In this document: piece by piece, positions 1-10,767 of the stretch
Numbering within the stretch: position 1 is the first letter of the stretch
Layout: every line of letters begins with the position of its first letter
From: an uncultured Chthoniobacter sp.
GTDB taxonomy: Bacteria > Verrucomicrobiota > Verrucomicrobiia > Chthoniobacterales > Chthoniobacteraceae
Assembly: GCA_903874975.1 (NCBI GenBank)
Contig: CAIQUL010000323.1
Span: forward strand, 1-64,000
Length of the DNA stretch: 64,000 nt
Reading direction: 5' to 3'
Notes under the pieces: generated by a model
What the model was told of the DNA's origin: nothing
Database searches by the model: none
What the model saw: only the letters and a program-made list of their open reading frames with translations
Program-made: the position numbers and the translations under genes

Positions 1-2
1 CC

Positions 3-143
3 GGTGCCGGCGGACGCGTGCTCTCCACCACCCTGTCCACCCTGAGCCTCGAAGTCTATTACCGCCTCCTCCCGATGTACGGCTTCGGCAACAAAAACCT
101 CCCCCCGCCAAAGCAAAAGGAGGAGATACCAAAGAAGCCGTGA
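3..143 (+). CDS. C-terminal fragment of a terpene-cyclase/prenyltransferase-like (alpha-alpha toroid) protein, truncated by window start
   Basis: Frame 3 reads GAGGRVLSTTLSTLSLEVYYRLLPMYGFGNKNLPPPKQKEEIPKKP*; the LSTLSLEVYYRxLPMY tail resembles this family. Confidence 0.5.
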   Translation, partial: GAGGRVLSTTLSTLSLEVYYRLLPMYGFGNKNLPPPKQKEEIPKKP

Positions 144-496
144 CAGCCTGTTGAACGGCGTTTGGGTACCAGTTTCCGAACCTTCATCTCCTTCTTGTTC
201 TCTGGAAAGTGGAAGGAGAAGAAGATGAAGATGAAGCAGGAAAAAAGACTACCAGCACGCTGATCATGCAGGTGGGAATCGTGGCGGTGTTCTTCCGCGC
301 CAAGCCTGCGCTCGCGTAGTAGCGCAGGCGTCCCACCTGCCGTAGCGCAGTGCTTCCAGCCTATCTCCCGCGCCGCTGCGGTGCGCAGTCCGCACTTCAC
401 TGCCGGTTTCGCAGCGACCGCAGAGGCAGGCGGGACGCACTGCGCTACGGCAAACCGGAGGCTTGCGCTACCGGGCTCGGGGCGTAGCGTCGCCGC

Positions 497-1771
497 ATGT
501 CGGCCCGCATTTTCGTTTCCTCCGCCATCCTGCTCACCCTCACCACCGCCGCTCTGGCGGGAAATTGGCCGGGCTGGCGCGGGCCGGACGGCACGGGCGT
601 CACCACCGAGACGGAGCTGCCGCTGACCTGGAGCGCCACGGAAAACGTGCGCTGGAAGATCGCGCTGCCCGAGGCGGGGAACTCGACGCCCATCGTCTGG
701 GGCGAACGCGTATTCCTCACGCAAAGCGTAGGCAACCGGCGCACACTGATGTGCGTGGACCGCAAGGACGGCAAGGTGCTCTGGCAGGCCGGACCCGAAG
801 GGACGGCAGCGGAGCAGACGCACAAGGGGAACACGTATTGTGCGGCGTCGCCAGCGACTGACGGCGAGCGGGTGGTGGCGTGGTTTGGCTCGGCGGGACT
901 GTATGCGTGGGATCTCGCGGGCAAGGAACTGTGGCGCGTCGATCTCGGAAAGCAGGACCACATCTGGGGCTACGCGGGTGCCCCGGTGTTTGCCGGCGAC
1001 TTGTGCATCCTCTATTTCGGGCCGGGGCCGCGGTCGTTTCTCGTGGCGGTGGACAAGCGCACGGGCAAGGAAGCCTGGCGCGTGGATGCGCCGGAGACAC
1101 CGGCGGCGAAGGAACGCACCGACGGCTTCGCCGGACAGCCCGACGGCATGGTCGCCACGTGGAGCGTGCCGTTGCTCGTGAAAGCCGGCGGGCGCGATGA
1201 ACTGGTGATGACTTTCCCGGAGCGGATGCGCGCGTTCGACCCGCAGACGGGCAAGGAACTGTGGTCGTGCGGCGGGCTCAGCCCGCTGCTCTACACTTCG
1301 CCGATGTTTGGCGACGGCGTGCTCGTGGGCAGCGGCGGCTACGGCGGGAACACCATCGCGGTGAAGCCCGGCGGTTCGGGCGACGTGACCGCGCAGCGGC
1401 TCTGGCAGAAGATTCGCGACAAACAGCGCATTGGCTCGGGCGTCATCACCGGCGGTCATCTTTACATCCTGAACGTGCCCGGCACCGCGCATTGCATCGA
1501 CTTAAAAACGGGAGAGACGAAATGGGAGGAGCGTCTCGCCGGCAAGGGCGGAGGCTCGGCATCGTGGTCCTCAATGGTGCTCTCCGGCGAGCGCATCTAC
1601 GCGCTCAACCAGTCGGGCGCCACGTTTGTCCTCAAGGCCAGCCCGAAGTTTGAGCAGCTCGCCACGAACGCTGTCGGCGACGGCATGACCTGCGCCTCGC
1701 TCGCCGTGAGCGACGGCGAGTTTTTCATCCGCACGCACCAGCACCTGTGGTGCATCGGGGCGGGGAAGTAG
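497..1771 (+). CDS. PQQ-binding-like beta-propeller repeat protein (BamB-like), secreted
   Basis: Signal peptide followed by repeated W-x-x-x-L/G-K-x-x-W blades (GKVLWQAG, GKELWRVDLG, GKEAWRVDAP, GKELWSCGG). Confidence 0.8.
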   Translation: MSARIFVSSAILLTLTTAALAGNWPGWRGPDGTGVTTETELPLTWSATENVRWKIALPEAGNSTPIVWGERVFLTQSVGNRRTLMCVDRKDGKVLWQAGPEGTAAEQTHKGNTYCAASPATDGERVVAWFGSAGLYAWDLAGKELWRVDLGKQDHIWGYAGAPVFAGDLCILYFGPGPRSFLVAVDKRTGKEAWRVDAPETPAAKERTDGFAGQPDGMVATWSVPLLVKAGGRDELVMTFPERMRAFDPQTGKELWSCGGLSPLLYTSPMFGDGVLVGSGGYGGNTIAVKPGGSGDVTAQRLWQKIRDKQRIGSGVITGGHLYILNVPGTAHCIDLKTGETKWEERLAGKGGGSASWSSMVLSGERIYALNQSGATFVLKASPKFEQLATNAVGDGMTCASLAVSDGEFFIRTHQHLWCIGAGK

Positions 1772-1818
1772 CCGTCGATTCCATTCGCGCCCAGGCCACC
1801 GGCGGGCTACAACGCCGG

Positions 1819-3576
1819 ATGCAGAAGAAACTTTTCACCGAACTCGGGCTCTCGCCGGAGATCCTCAAGGCCGTCGCCAAAATGGGCTTCGAGGAGGCGT
1901 CGCCGATCCAATCCGAGACCATTCCCAAGCTCCTCACCGGCTCCGACATCGTCGGGCTTTCGCAAACCGGCTCGGGCAAGACCGCGGCATTTGCCATCCC
2001 GGCGATCGAGCGCGTAGACGTAACCATTCGCGGGCCGCAGGTGCTGATCCTCTGCCCGACGCGGGAGCTGGCCATGCAGGTCGCGGAGGAGGTGGCGAAG
2101 CTCGCGATGTTCAAGAAGGGCGTGCGCGAACTGCCGATTTACGGCGGACAAAGCTACGACCGCCAGCTCCGCGGTTTGCGCGAAGGCGCGCAGATCATCA
2201 TCGGCACGCCAGGGCGCGTGATGGACCATCTGGAGCGCAAGACGCTGAAGCTGGAGCACGTCGGGATGGTCATCCTCGACGAGGCCGACCGGATGCTCGA
2301 CATGGGTTTCCGCGAGGACATCGAGACCATCCTCAAGCAGGCGCCCCCCGATCGGCAGACGGTTTTCTTTTCGGCCACGATGCCGCCGATGATCCGCACG
2401 CTGATCAAAAACTACACGCGGGAGCCGGTGAACGTGCGCATCGAGGCGCAGGAGATGGTCGTGCCGGCGATTGATCAGGTTTATTACGAGATCGACCGCC
2501 GCTCGAAGCTGGAGGTGCTCTGCCGGCTGATCGACATCCAGGACATCAAATACGGGATCATTTTTTGCGGGACGAAAATGATGTGCGACGAACTGGCGGA
2601 TCACCTCAAAGCGCGCGGTTACAGCTCCGACAAACTGCACGGCGACATCTCGCAGCAGATGCGCGAGCGCGTGGTCGCGAAGTTTCGCAAACGCGGTTTC
2701 GAGTTCCTCGTGGCGACCGACGTGGCGGCGCGCGGCCTGGACGTGGACGACATCGAAGTGGTCTTCAACTACGACCTGCCGCAGGACGCCGAGGACTACG
2801 TGCATCGCATCGGGCGTACCGGGCGCGCGGGCAAAACGGGGCGCGCGATCACCTTCGTGGCCGGGCGGGAGATTTGGAAAATGCAGCAGATCATCCGCTT
2901 CACAAAGGGGAACATCCGGCGGGAGAAAGTGCCGTCGGCGGAGGAGGTGGAGCAGAAGCGGACGAGCGCGTTTGTGGAGACGCTGCGCGAGACGCTGGAG
3001 AAGGGTGAATACAAAAAGCAGGACGACCTGATCGACCAGTTGCTCGGGGCCGGCCACTCGGCCACGGACATCGCCAGCGCGCTGCTCCACCTGCTCGGTG
3101 GGGACAAGCCCGCGCCGCAGCCGATCGTCGAGGAGCAGGCGCCGCGGCGGGAATTCCGCGAGCCGCGCGGCGGGCGCGACTTTGAGCCGCGCCCCACGCG
3201 TGAGTATCCGAAGTACGAGCCGGGATCGCGGAAGCGCGCCCCGGCGGAGCCACCGCGACGCGAGGGTTCGTTTGCCGAATCCCGACCGGCAAAGCCGTTC
3301 CGGGCCAAGCGCGACGAGCCGTCGCCCGTCTCACACGAACCCGGCATGGTGCGGCTGCGTTTCAATCTCGGCCACGACGAACAGGTCGCGCCCGGCGATT
3401 TCGTCGGCGTCATCGCCGGCACCACGCGGCTGCCGAAAGAAGTCGTGGGCCGGATCGACATCGGCGAGCGGCAGACCTTCGTGGACGTCAGCGACGAGAG
3501 CGCGACGTTCATTTTGAAAAAGCTCAACGGGATCAAATTCAAGGGGCACAAGCTCGCGGTCACGGTCGCGCAGTGA
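1819..3576 (+). CDS. DEAD/DEAH box RNA helicase with C-terminal DbpA RNA-binding domain
   Basis: Motifs TGSGKT, PTRELA, TPGR, DEAD, SAT, HRIGRTGR; C-terminus MVRLRFNLGHDEQVAPGDFVGVIAG is DbpA-RBD-like; start chosen at MQKKLFTELGL. Confidence 0.93.
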   Translation: MQKKLFTELGLSPEILKAVAKMGFEEASPIQSETIPKLLTGSDIVGLSQTGSGKTAAFAIPAIERVDVTIRGPQVLILCPTRELAMQVAEEVAKLAMFKKGVRELPIYGGQSYDRQLRGLREGAQIIIGTPGRVMDHLERKTLKLEHVGMVILDEADRMLDMGFREDIETILKQAPPDRQTVFFSATMPPMIRTLIKNYTREPVNVRIEAQEMVVPAIDQVYYEIDRRSKLEVLCRLIDIQDIKYGIIFCGTKMMCDELADHLKARGYSSDKLHGDISQQMRERVVAKFRKRGFEFLVATDVAARGLDVDDIEVVFNYDLPQDAEDYVHRIGRTGRAGKTGRAITFVAGREIWKMQQIIRFTKGNIRREKVPSAEEVEQKRTSAFVETLRETLEKGEYKKQDDLIDQLLGAGHSATDIASALLHLLGGDKPAPQPIVEEQAPRREFREPRGGRDFEPRPTREYPKYEPGSRKRAPAEPPRREGSFAESRPAKPFRAKRDEPSPVSHEPGMVRLRFNLGHDEQVAPGDFVGVIAGTTRLPKEVVGRIDIGERQTFVDVSDESATFILKKLNGIKFKGHKLAVTVAQ

Positions 3577-3796
3577 ATCGAACCATCCAAACGCGTGTCA
3601 TCCTGAGCGGAAGGTAGCGAAACCCTCTGGGTTTTGTCGGCAAGTGGGGCCCAATGCCGGAGGCTTTCGCTGCCATCCCTCCTGACTTCGATCGCCCGAC
3701 ATTGCGTTCGGAATGAAGGCGTGGTTTGCAGGGATTTTTTCCGCGCGAAACCAAACGGCCTTCCGCTAGGTTTCACGCCTTGATCAAACCGCAGCC

Positions 3797-5158
3797 ATGA
3801 CGTCTCCGAAACTGACCGCCATCCTTGGCCTCGCGGCGTGGCTGTTCGTGGCCGCGCTTTATCCGCGAACCGCACCCGCCGCGGAAGCAGGCCGCCTCAT
3901 CACGCTGGAGCAGGCTTACGACCTCGCGCTGGCGACCGATCAATCCATCCGCATCGCCTTTTACGAAGTGCGCAAGGCCGACCTCCTGCCGTGGAGCGCG
4001 CTCACGCGGATCGGCCCGCGCCTGACCGGCCGCGCCAATTACGGCCGCAGCGAGCGCTCGACGACGGGGACGGTGCAGCAGTTCGGCACGACCAGCGTGG
4101 ACCGCACTTCGCGCTCGCGCACCGGTGCCGGCGCGATCGGCATCGCTCTCGCACAACCGCTCATCGACTTCACGGTTTTCCCCGCCCACCGCTTCGGCAA
4201 GCTCTCCGCCGCCGCCGCACACTTGCAGCGGCAGTTCACGATTCGCGAGACGCTCTTCGGCGTGGCCACCGCCTACTACGACGTGCTCAAGCAGGAGCGG
4301 CTCGTAGCCGTCAATCGCGAGTCGCTGCGCCTCGCCGGCCAGCAGCTCGAGTTTGCGCAAAAGCGCGCCAACGTGGGCGAGGTCACGCGCGCCGACGTGC
4401 TCCGCGCGCAGGTCGCCGTGGAGACCGCGCGGCGCACCTTGGTGGAAAGCGAGAACGTCCTCGAATTCAACCGCAACACCCTCGGCAACATCCTCAACCT
4501 CGCGCCGAACGCGCCGTTCCGCGTCGCCGAGCCGCCCGACTACCCGACCACGCTCCCGCCTTTCGACGACCTGCTCGCGCGGGCCTACGCGCATCGCGAG
4601 GACTTGCGGGTGAAAGAGATCGCCATCGAGCAGGACATCGCGCTGCGCGGTCAGGTCATTGGCGAGTACGCGCCGCGCGTCACGGCACAGTTCGACAGCG
4701 AGCGCTCGCACACCTCGGGCACCTCGGCGCAGAGCAATTACGACTGGCAGGCGACGGTCGCGGTGAGCGTCCCATTTTTCACCGGAGGCCAGCGCGAGAT
4801 CGATCTGCGCACGGCGAACGAGCAGATCGCGCAGACGAAGCTCGCGCGCGAGCAGGCGGCGAAAAGCGTGGAGTCCGAGGTGAAGCAGGCCTGGCTCGCC
4901 GTGCGCTCGCTCCAGCAGACGCTGAAGGCTTTACACGCCCAGGTCGTGGCGGCGGAGCAGGGCTACCATGATTTGGAAATCCAGTACCGCGAAGGCACGG
5001 CGACGAGCGTGGACGTGCTCAGCGCACTGAACGATCTCAACACCGCGCGCAAGGATCTCGCCGTCGAAACCTACGGCTACCAGATCGCGCTGCGAAACCT
5101 CGAACAGGTCGCTGGCGTCTTTCAGCAGGCCCGCGTGCAACGGAGCAAAACGAAATGA
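3797..5158 (+). CDS. TolC family outer membrane efflux protein
   Basis: Signal peptide, long coiled-coil TolC-like sequence; overlaps the downstream adaptor gene. Confidence 0.88.
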   Translation: MTSPKLTAILGLAAWLFVAALYPRTAPAAEAGRLITLEQAYDLALATDQSIRIAFYEVRKADLLPWSALTRIGPRLTGRANYGRSERSTTGTVQQFGTTSVDRTSRSRTGAGAIGIALAQPLIDFTVFPAHRFGKLSAAAAHLQRQFTIRETLFGVATAYYDVLKQERLVAVNRESLRLAGQQLEFAQKRANVGEVTRADVLRAQVAVETARRTLVESENVLEFNRNTLGNILNLAPNAPFRVAEPPDYPTTLPPFDDLLARAYAHREDLRVKEIAIEQDIALRGQVIGEYAPRVTAQFDSERSHTSGTSAQSNYDWQATVAVSVPFFTGGQREIDLRTANEQIAQTKLAREQAAKSVESEVKQAWLAVRSLQQTLKALHAQVVAAEQGYHDLEIQYREGTATSVDVLSALNDLNTARKDLAVETYGYQIALRNLEQVAGVFQQARVQRSKTK

Positions 5159-6348
5159 AAAAATGGATCGTCCTTTTTCTCCTCGCCGCCGCCGCGGGCG
5201 GTGGCTGGTGGTGGCTGCACCGCGGGAACACTGACGCCCCGGAGTATCAGACGACCACCGTGGCCAGCGGCCCGATGACGCAGATCGTCACCGCCAGCGG
5301 CGCGCTCAATCCGGTGATTAACGTCACCGTGGGTAGCCAGATTTCGGGCATCATTCAGAAACTTTTCGCCGACTTTAATTCGCCGGTGAAAGCCGGGCAG
5401 GTCGTCGCGCAGCTCGATCCGGCGACCTACCGGGCGATCGTCCACCAGATGGAAGGCGAACTCGCCAACGCCAAGGCCGCGCTCGAACTCGCGCAGCTCA
5501 CCGCCGCCCGGAAAAAGGAACTCGTGGCCCAAAACGCCTCGACCAAGGCCGACCTCGACACCGCCGTCGCCACGCTGCATCAGGCCGAGGCGACTGTGCT
5601 GGTGCGGCAGGCCAACCTGGAAAAGGCCAACGTCGATCTCAGCCGCTGCACTATCCTTTCGCCGATCGATGGCATCGTCATCTCGCGGAGTGTCGATGTC
5701 GGCCAAACGGTGGCGGCGACGATGAACGCGCCGGTGCTTTTCACCATCGCGAACGACCTCGCCAAAATGCAGATCGACGCGGATGTCGCCGAGGCCGACG
5801 TGGGCACTGTGGAGGTGGATCAGGCCGTCGCTTTCACCGTCGATGCATTTCCCTACCGCACCTTTCACGGCAAGGTCGTGCAGGTCCGCAACGCCGCGAA
5901 GACCGTGCAGAACGTCGTCACGTACGACGTCGTCATTTCCGTCAGCAATGAGGATCTGAAACTCAAGCCCGGCATGACTGCGAACGTCTCGATCATCGTC
6001 GCGCAGCGCGAAAAATCGCTGATGATCAGCAACGCCTCGCTCCGCTTCCGCCCGCCGGACGAGCAGGCCAAGGCGACTCCCGCTACTCCGGCGGGCGGCC
6101 CCGGCGGACGACGTGGACGCCCGGGCGGCAAGGCCTCGCGCGAGCGCACCGTTTACGTGCTGTCGCCCGCCGGCAAGCCCGCGCCCGCGCCGGTGAAGCT
6201 CGGTATCAACGACGGCATCGCCACCGAAGTCCTCGAAGGCCTGAAGGAAGGCGACACCGTGATCACCGGGATGACTTCCACCGCGACCAAACCCGGTGGG
6301 CCACCCGCGCCGAATCCGCTCAGCGGCGGCGGCATGAGGCGCTTCTGA
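5155..6348 (+). CDS. Efflux periplasmic adaptor subunit (MacA/HlyD-like)
   Basis: N-terminal TM, VGSQISGIIQKLFADFNSPVKAGQVVAQLDP lipoyl half-motif, coiled coil, ILSPIDGIVISRSVDVGQTV. Confidence 0.9.
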   Translation: MKKWIVLFLLAAAAGGGWWWLHRGNTDAPEYQTTTVASGPMTQIVTASGALNPVINVTVGSQISGIIQKLFADFNSPVKAGQVVAQLDPATYRAIVHQMEGELANAKAALELAQLTAARKKELVAQNASTKADLDTAVATLHQAEATVLVRQANLEKANVDLSRCTILSPIDGIVISRSVDVGQTVAATMNAPVLFTIANDLAKMQIDADVAEADVGTVEVDQAVAFTVDAFPYRTFHGKVVQVRNAAKTVQNVVTYDVVISVSNEDLKLKPGMTANVSIIVAQREKSLMISNASLRFRPPDEQAKATPATPAGGPGGRRGRPGGKASRERTVYVLSPAGKPAPAPVKLGINDGIATEVLEGLKEGDTVITGMTSTATKPGGPPAPNPLSGGGMRRF

Positions 6349-6358
6349 TTCCGCAAAA

Positions 6359-7120
<762 letters not shown>

Positions 7121-7134
7121 AAGCCCACCTGCGG

Positions 7135-7410
7135 CTATTTTTTGGAACGCGTTTTCCGTGCGCCGGGTATGACGCGCGTGATATTTCGCGTCGCGATGAT
7201 TTCGCGATCGGACTCCGTGGAGTACACGTAGATCGTCTCCTTCCCCGGTGTGATAAAGCAGTAGTCGGGATGTTTCACGTAAAGTGCCGTTCCGTCGGAA
7301 GTTTGAATCGTGTACGGCTCCCACGGTTGGGCGCGTTGCAGTTCGCGGATTTCGTCGGCAATTATTTGGAAGGCTTCTACCGCATCCGCTGCGCAATGGC
7401 AACTTCCCAC
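7135..7410 (-). CDS. Uncharacterised small protein (PF-x-I / DG / V-x-HP type)
   Basis: ORF between two co-oriented ABC genes: ELQRAQPWEPYTIQTSDGTALYVKHPDYCFITPGKETIYVYSTESDREIIATRNITRV; start uncertain. Confidence 0.6.
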   Translation of the reverse strand: MGSCHCAADAVEAFQIIADEIRELQRAQPWEPYTIQTSDGTALYVKHPDYCFITPGKETIYVYSTESDREIIATRNITRVIPGARKTRSKK

Positions 7411-7415
7411 GTCCG

Positions 7416-8633
7416 ATGAAACTCGCCGCGACCTTCCGCATCGCGCTGCGCGCGCTGCGCCGTAACAAAATGCGCAGCGTGCTGACGATGCTCGGCATCA
7501 TCATCGGCGTCGGCGCGGTCATCGCCATGGTCGGCATCGGCAACGGCGCGCGCGCGCAGGTCGAGACGCAGATCGCCAGCCTCGGCAAAAACATGATTCT
7601 CATTTTCTCCGGGAGCACCACGAGCAGCGGCGTGCGCACCGGGTGGGGGAGCGCGGGCACTTTGAAAATCGAGGACGCCGAGGCGATCGCGCGCGAAATC
7701 CCGACCGTCGCCTCCGTCAGCCCCGAAATTCGCTCGACCGCGCAGGTCGCCGCAGGCAACCAGAACTGGCTCACGCAATTGCTCGGCGAGGGGCCGGACT
7801 ATTTCGAGATGCGCCAGTGGGAGATCGCCGCCGGTGCGACCTTCACCGAGCAGGAGGTCCGCGCCGCCAGCAAAGTCGCCGTGATCGGCCGCACCACAGC
7901 CACGCAACTTTTCGGCAGCGCCGACCCCGTGGGGCAGGTCATTCGCGTGAAAAACGTCCCGTTTCTCATCACCGGCCTGCTCAAGCCCAAAGGCATGTCG
8001 CTCATGGGCAGCGATCAGGACGACGTGGTCATCGTCCCCTACACCACCGCCATGAAGCGCCTCACCGGCGACGTAAAACTGCGCAGTATCAACGTGCAGG
8101 CCGTCAGCGCCAAGTCCCTGCCGCAGACCCAGCAGCAGATCACCGCGCTGCTTCGCCAGCGCCACCGCATCGCGTCCGGGATGGACGACGACTTCACCGT
8201 GCGCGGGCAGCAGGAGATCGCGGAAATGGCCACCGCCACCTCGAAAATCCTGACCTATCTGCTCGGGGCCATCGCCTTCGTTTCGCTACTCGTCGGCGGC
8301 ATCGGCATCATGAATATCATGCTCGTCAGCGTCACCGAGCGGACCCGCGAGATCGGCATCCGCATGGCCGTCGGCGCGCACGGGCGCGACATCCTCCTCC
8401 AGTTTCTTGTGGAAGCCGTGACCCTCGGCTGCCTCGGCGGCGTCCTCGGCATCGGCCTCGGCTACGCGGCCTCAGAGATCATTTCGAGACTCACCGACTG
8501 GCCCACCACCATCCCGCTTTTCATGGTCTTCCTGTCGTTCACCTTCAGCGCCGTTATCGGCATCGCCTTCGGTCTCTACCCGGCGTGGAAAGCCGCCGCG
8601 CTGAATCCCATCGACGCACTCCGCTACGAGTAG
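7416..8633 (+). CDS. ABC transporter permease (MacB/FtsX family)
   Basis: MKLAATFRIALRALRRNKMRSVLTMLGIIIGVGAVIAMVGIGNGA; C-terminal GGIGIMNIMLVSVTERTREIGIRMAVGA. Confidence 0.94.
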   Translation: MKLAATFRIALRALRRNKMRSVLTMLGIIIGVGAVIAMVGIGNGARAQVETQIASLGKNMILIFSGSTTSSGVRTGWGSAGTLKIEDAEAIAREIPTVASVSPEIRSTAQVAAGNQNWLTQLLGEGPDYFEMRQWEIAAGATFTEQEVRAASKVAVIGRTTATQLFGSADPVGQVIRVKNVPFLITGLLKPKGMSLMGSDQDDVVIVPYTTAMKRLTGDVKLRSINVQAVSAKSLPQTQQQITALLRQRHRIASGMDDDFTVRGQQEIAEMATATSKILTYLLGAIAFVSLLVGGIGIMNIMLVSVTERTREIGIRMAVGAHGRDILLQFLVEAVTLGCLGGVLGIGLGYAASEIISRLTDWPTTIPLFMVFLSFTFSAVIGIAFGLYPAWKAAALNPIDALRYE

Positions 8634-8636
8634 CGC

Positions 8637-8690
8637 AGCGCCGTAGCGCAAGCCGGAGGCTCGCCTTCCCGGCTATTCGGCAAATACTCC
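8637..8690. repeat. Dispersed GTAGCGCAAGCCGGAGGCT-type intergenic repeat
   Basis: agcgcagcgccgtagcgcaagccggaggctcgcc resembles rc of ccggaggcttgcgctacc at ~456-473. Confidence 0.5.
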
Positions 8691-8695
8691 GACCG

Positions 8696-9778
8696 ATGAA
8701 ACTCGTTCCCCTCCTCGCCGCGCTCCTTTTCACCCAACGCATCCACGCCGCCGAGCCCGCCGAAAAGCATCTCCTCTACATGGCCACGCCCGATGGAGCC
8801 CAACCCGGCGGTTCCGGCGCGGGCGTGCTCATCTTCGACATCGACGACGGCCACAAATTCGTCCGCCGCATCGACCTGCCCATTTTCAAGGAAGGCGTCC
8901 GCGGTTTCTGCCCGAACGCCAAAACCCACCGCGCCTTCTACACCACCACCAACCACACCCTCGGCTGCCTCGATCTCGAAACCGACAAGATTGTCTGGGA
9001 AAAGAAATACCCCGCCGGCTGCGACCGCGCCGCCGTCACGCCCGACGGGCGGAAGCTCTACGTGCCAACCGGCTGGTGGATCAAAGGCGAGGCCAGCGGG
9101 TGGTTCGTCGTGGATGCGGAAAATGGCGAGGTCATCAAGCATCTGCCGGTGCGCAACCAGTCGCACAACACGGTCATGGGGCTAGACGGCCGGTTCGTCT
9201 ATGGCGGCTACGAGACCACGCTCATGGTCGTCCGCACCAGCGACGACACGGTCGTCAAAGAGATCGCACCCATCGGCGAAAGCGGCGTGTTTCCCTTCAC
9301 CGTGAACAGCGCGCAGACGCTCGCTTTCGTCTGTCTCGGCAAACACGTGGGCTTCGATGTCGCCGACCTCACCACCGGCAAAGTCCTCCACCGCGTTTTC
9401 GCGGGCGACGGTAGCCTCACGCGCCGCACCCACGGTGTCGGGCTCACGCCCGACGAAAAGGAGATCTGGGTCAGCGACCAGGACGGCAAGCGGCTCTACA
9501 TCTTCGACGCCACGCAGATGCCGCCGAAGGAAACCGGCCACGTCGATCTCTCCGCCGGCGGCCATGGCTGGATCACCTTTTCCCTCGATGGCCGCCACGC
9601 CTGGTCCCACACGCCGGACGTGATCGACACAAAGACGCGGAAGATCATCGGCACCTTCAAGGACGAGCAGGGCAAACCCGTGGGCAGCTCGAAATTCTTT
9701 GAGGCCGTCTTCCGTGACGGCAAAGTCACCGCCGTCGGCGACCAGTTCGGCGTCGGACGCGCGCCGCTGGCGAAGTAG
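8696..9778 (+). CDS. Secreted beta-propeller (YncE/PQQ-like) protein
   Basis: Signal peptide MKLVPLLAALLFTQRIHA; repeated propeller-like strands (KTHRAFYTTTNHTLGCLDLETDKIVWEKKYPAG). Confidence 0.7.
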   Translation: MKLVPLLAALLFTQRIHAAEPAEKHLLYMATPDGAQPGGSGAGVLIFDIDDGHKFVRRIDLPIFKEGVRGFCPNAKTHRAFYTTTNHTLGCLDLETDKIVWEKKYPAGCDRAAVTPDGRKLYVPTGWWIKGEASGWFVVDAENGEVIKHLPVRNQSHNTVMGLDGRFVYGGYETTLMVVRTSDDTVVKEIAPIGESGVFPFTVNSAQTLAFVCLGKHVGFDVADLTTGKVLHRVFAGDGSLTRRTHGVGLTPDEKEIWVSDQDGKRLYIFDATQMPPKETGHVDLSAGGHGWITFSLDGRHAWSHTPDVIDTKTRKIIGTFKDEQGKPVGSSKFFEAVFRDGKVTAVGDQFGVGRAPLAK

Positions 9779-9827
9779 AAAGCGACGGCGGCGGAACCGG
9801 TTGTCCGCCACGCTCATCCACCGCGCC

Positions 9828-10007
9828 TTACGGCAAATCCGTCGCGCCCATGAGGTAGCGGTCGCACTCGCGGGCGGCACCGCGGCCTTCATTGAAGGCC
9901 CAGACAACGAGGCTCTGGCCGCGGCGGCAGTCGCCGGCGGCGAAGATGCCGGGGAGGCTCGTGGTGTATTTCTCGTGCTCGGCTTGGACGTTGCTGCGGG
10001 CGTCGCG
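9828..10007 (-). pseudogene. Duplicated 3' tail (59 codons) of gltD
   Basis: [59 protein letters not shown] matches the GltD C-terminus at 58 of 59 residues. Confidence 0.9.
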
Positions 10008-10029
10008 CTTTCCACTCACATCCGTGAGC
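10008..10029. repeat. 22 bp direct repeat copy 1 flanking TA cassette
   Basis: ctttccactcacatccgtgagc, one mismatch to 10563-10584. Confidence 0.8.
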
Positions 10030-10056
10030 CGGACATCGCCTGTCGAGCGTCTCCGG

Positions 10057-10317
10057 TCATGGCGAATTGGCGAGTCGATCATAAGTCGAATGATGCCCGA
10101 TCCAGAACCATTGGAAACCATCGCGGCGCTCTCTCGCGAGAGCGCGGTAGTGAAGGCCAATCCTCGCCGAGTAAAGAACTCCAATCTTTTTGAACCGGAG
10201 GGAGGAGTGCCGGGGATCAGTCTTGAGAAGGACAAAGTTTTTGTCGGCGAGTGCCCGGATGCCTTCTGGAAGCTGCCGGTAATGAAACCAGAAGTCCGGG
10301 TCGGCAAAGTGATTCAA
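10057..10317 (-). CDS. RelE/ParE-like toxin
   Basis: 86 aa with [36 protein letters not shown]...[10 protein letters not shown]...[16 protein letters not shown] overlap with upstream small gene. Confidence 0.75.
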   Translation of the reverse strand: MNHFADPDFWFHYRQLPEGIRALADKNFVLLKTDPRHSSLRFKKIGVLYSARIGLHYRALARERRDGFQWFWIGHHSTYDRLANSP

Positions 10318-10511
10318 AGCGGCGTGCAGCGGCCTGCCTCGTAGTGGTCATCGGCGCGTTTGAGCGCGGCATCGAGACGGCCCGAGAGCGCATCCTGCTC
10401 GATCTGGCGGTCCCATTGATCGGCCATGAACTCCTCAAACCAATGGGAAAACCGGGCCAGTTCGGCAGCCGGAAGGTTGGAAACAACGGATTCAATTTCT
10501 TCAATGCTCAT
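10314..10511 (-). CDS. Putative antitoxin partner of the RelE-like toxin
   Basis: 65 aa acidic helical protein ([52 protein letters not shown]) directly upstream and overlapping. Confidence 0.7.
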   Translation of the reverse strand: MSIEEIESVVSNLPAAELARFSHWFEEFMADQWDRQIEQDALSGRLDAALKRADDHYEAGRCTPL

Positions 10512-10562
10512 GCGCGGAGACTAACTCAACGTAGCATCTCCCGCAGCACCTTTCCGACACAC

Positions 10563-10584
10563 CTTTCCGCTCACATCCGTGAGC
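10563..10584. repeat. 22 bp direct repeat copy 2 flanking TA cassette
   Basis: ctttccgctcacatccgtgagc. Confidence 0.8.
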
Positions 10585-10767
10585 TGAAAGCCCATCCGCG
10601 GATGCCGCCGGCGAGCTACAGTCTGAAGCCGATGGGATGGTGATCGCGCCGTGGCCTTCTTTGATTTTGCGGTGCTGCTCCCACGGGTTCGGCGCATTGC
10701 CCGCGCCGATGCGTTCGCTGGCCTTGAGGGCGAAGGTTAGATGGCGGTGGTGTTTTCGGTTTTCTCT

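Noticed and set aside
59-1492. 477 aa minus-strand ORF
   Set aside because: Antisense to the PQQ-like gene and upstream repeats; Arg/Ala/His-rich shadow translation typical of high-GC DNA.
7643-8695. N-terminal part of the 711 aa ORF 7643-9778
   Set aside because: Reads the permease gene out of frame; only the part from 8696 is a plausible protein. Not a genuine fusion.
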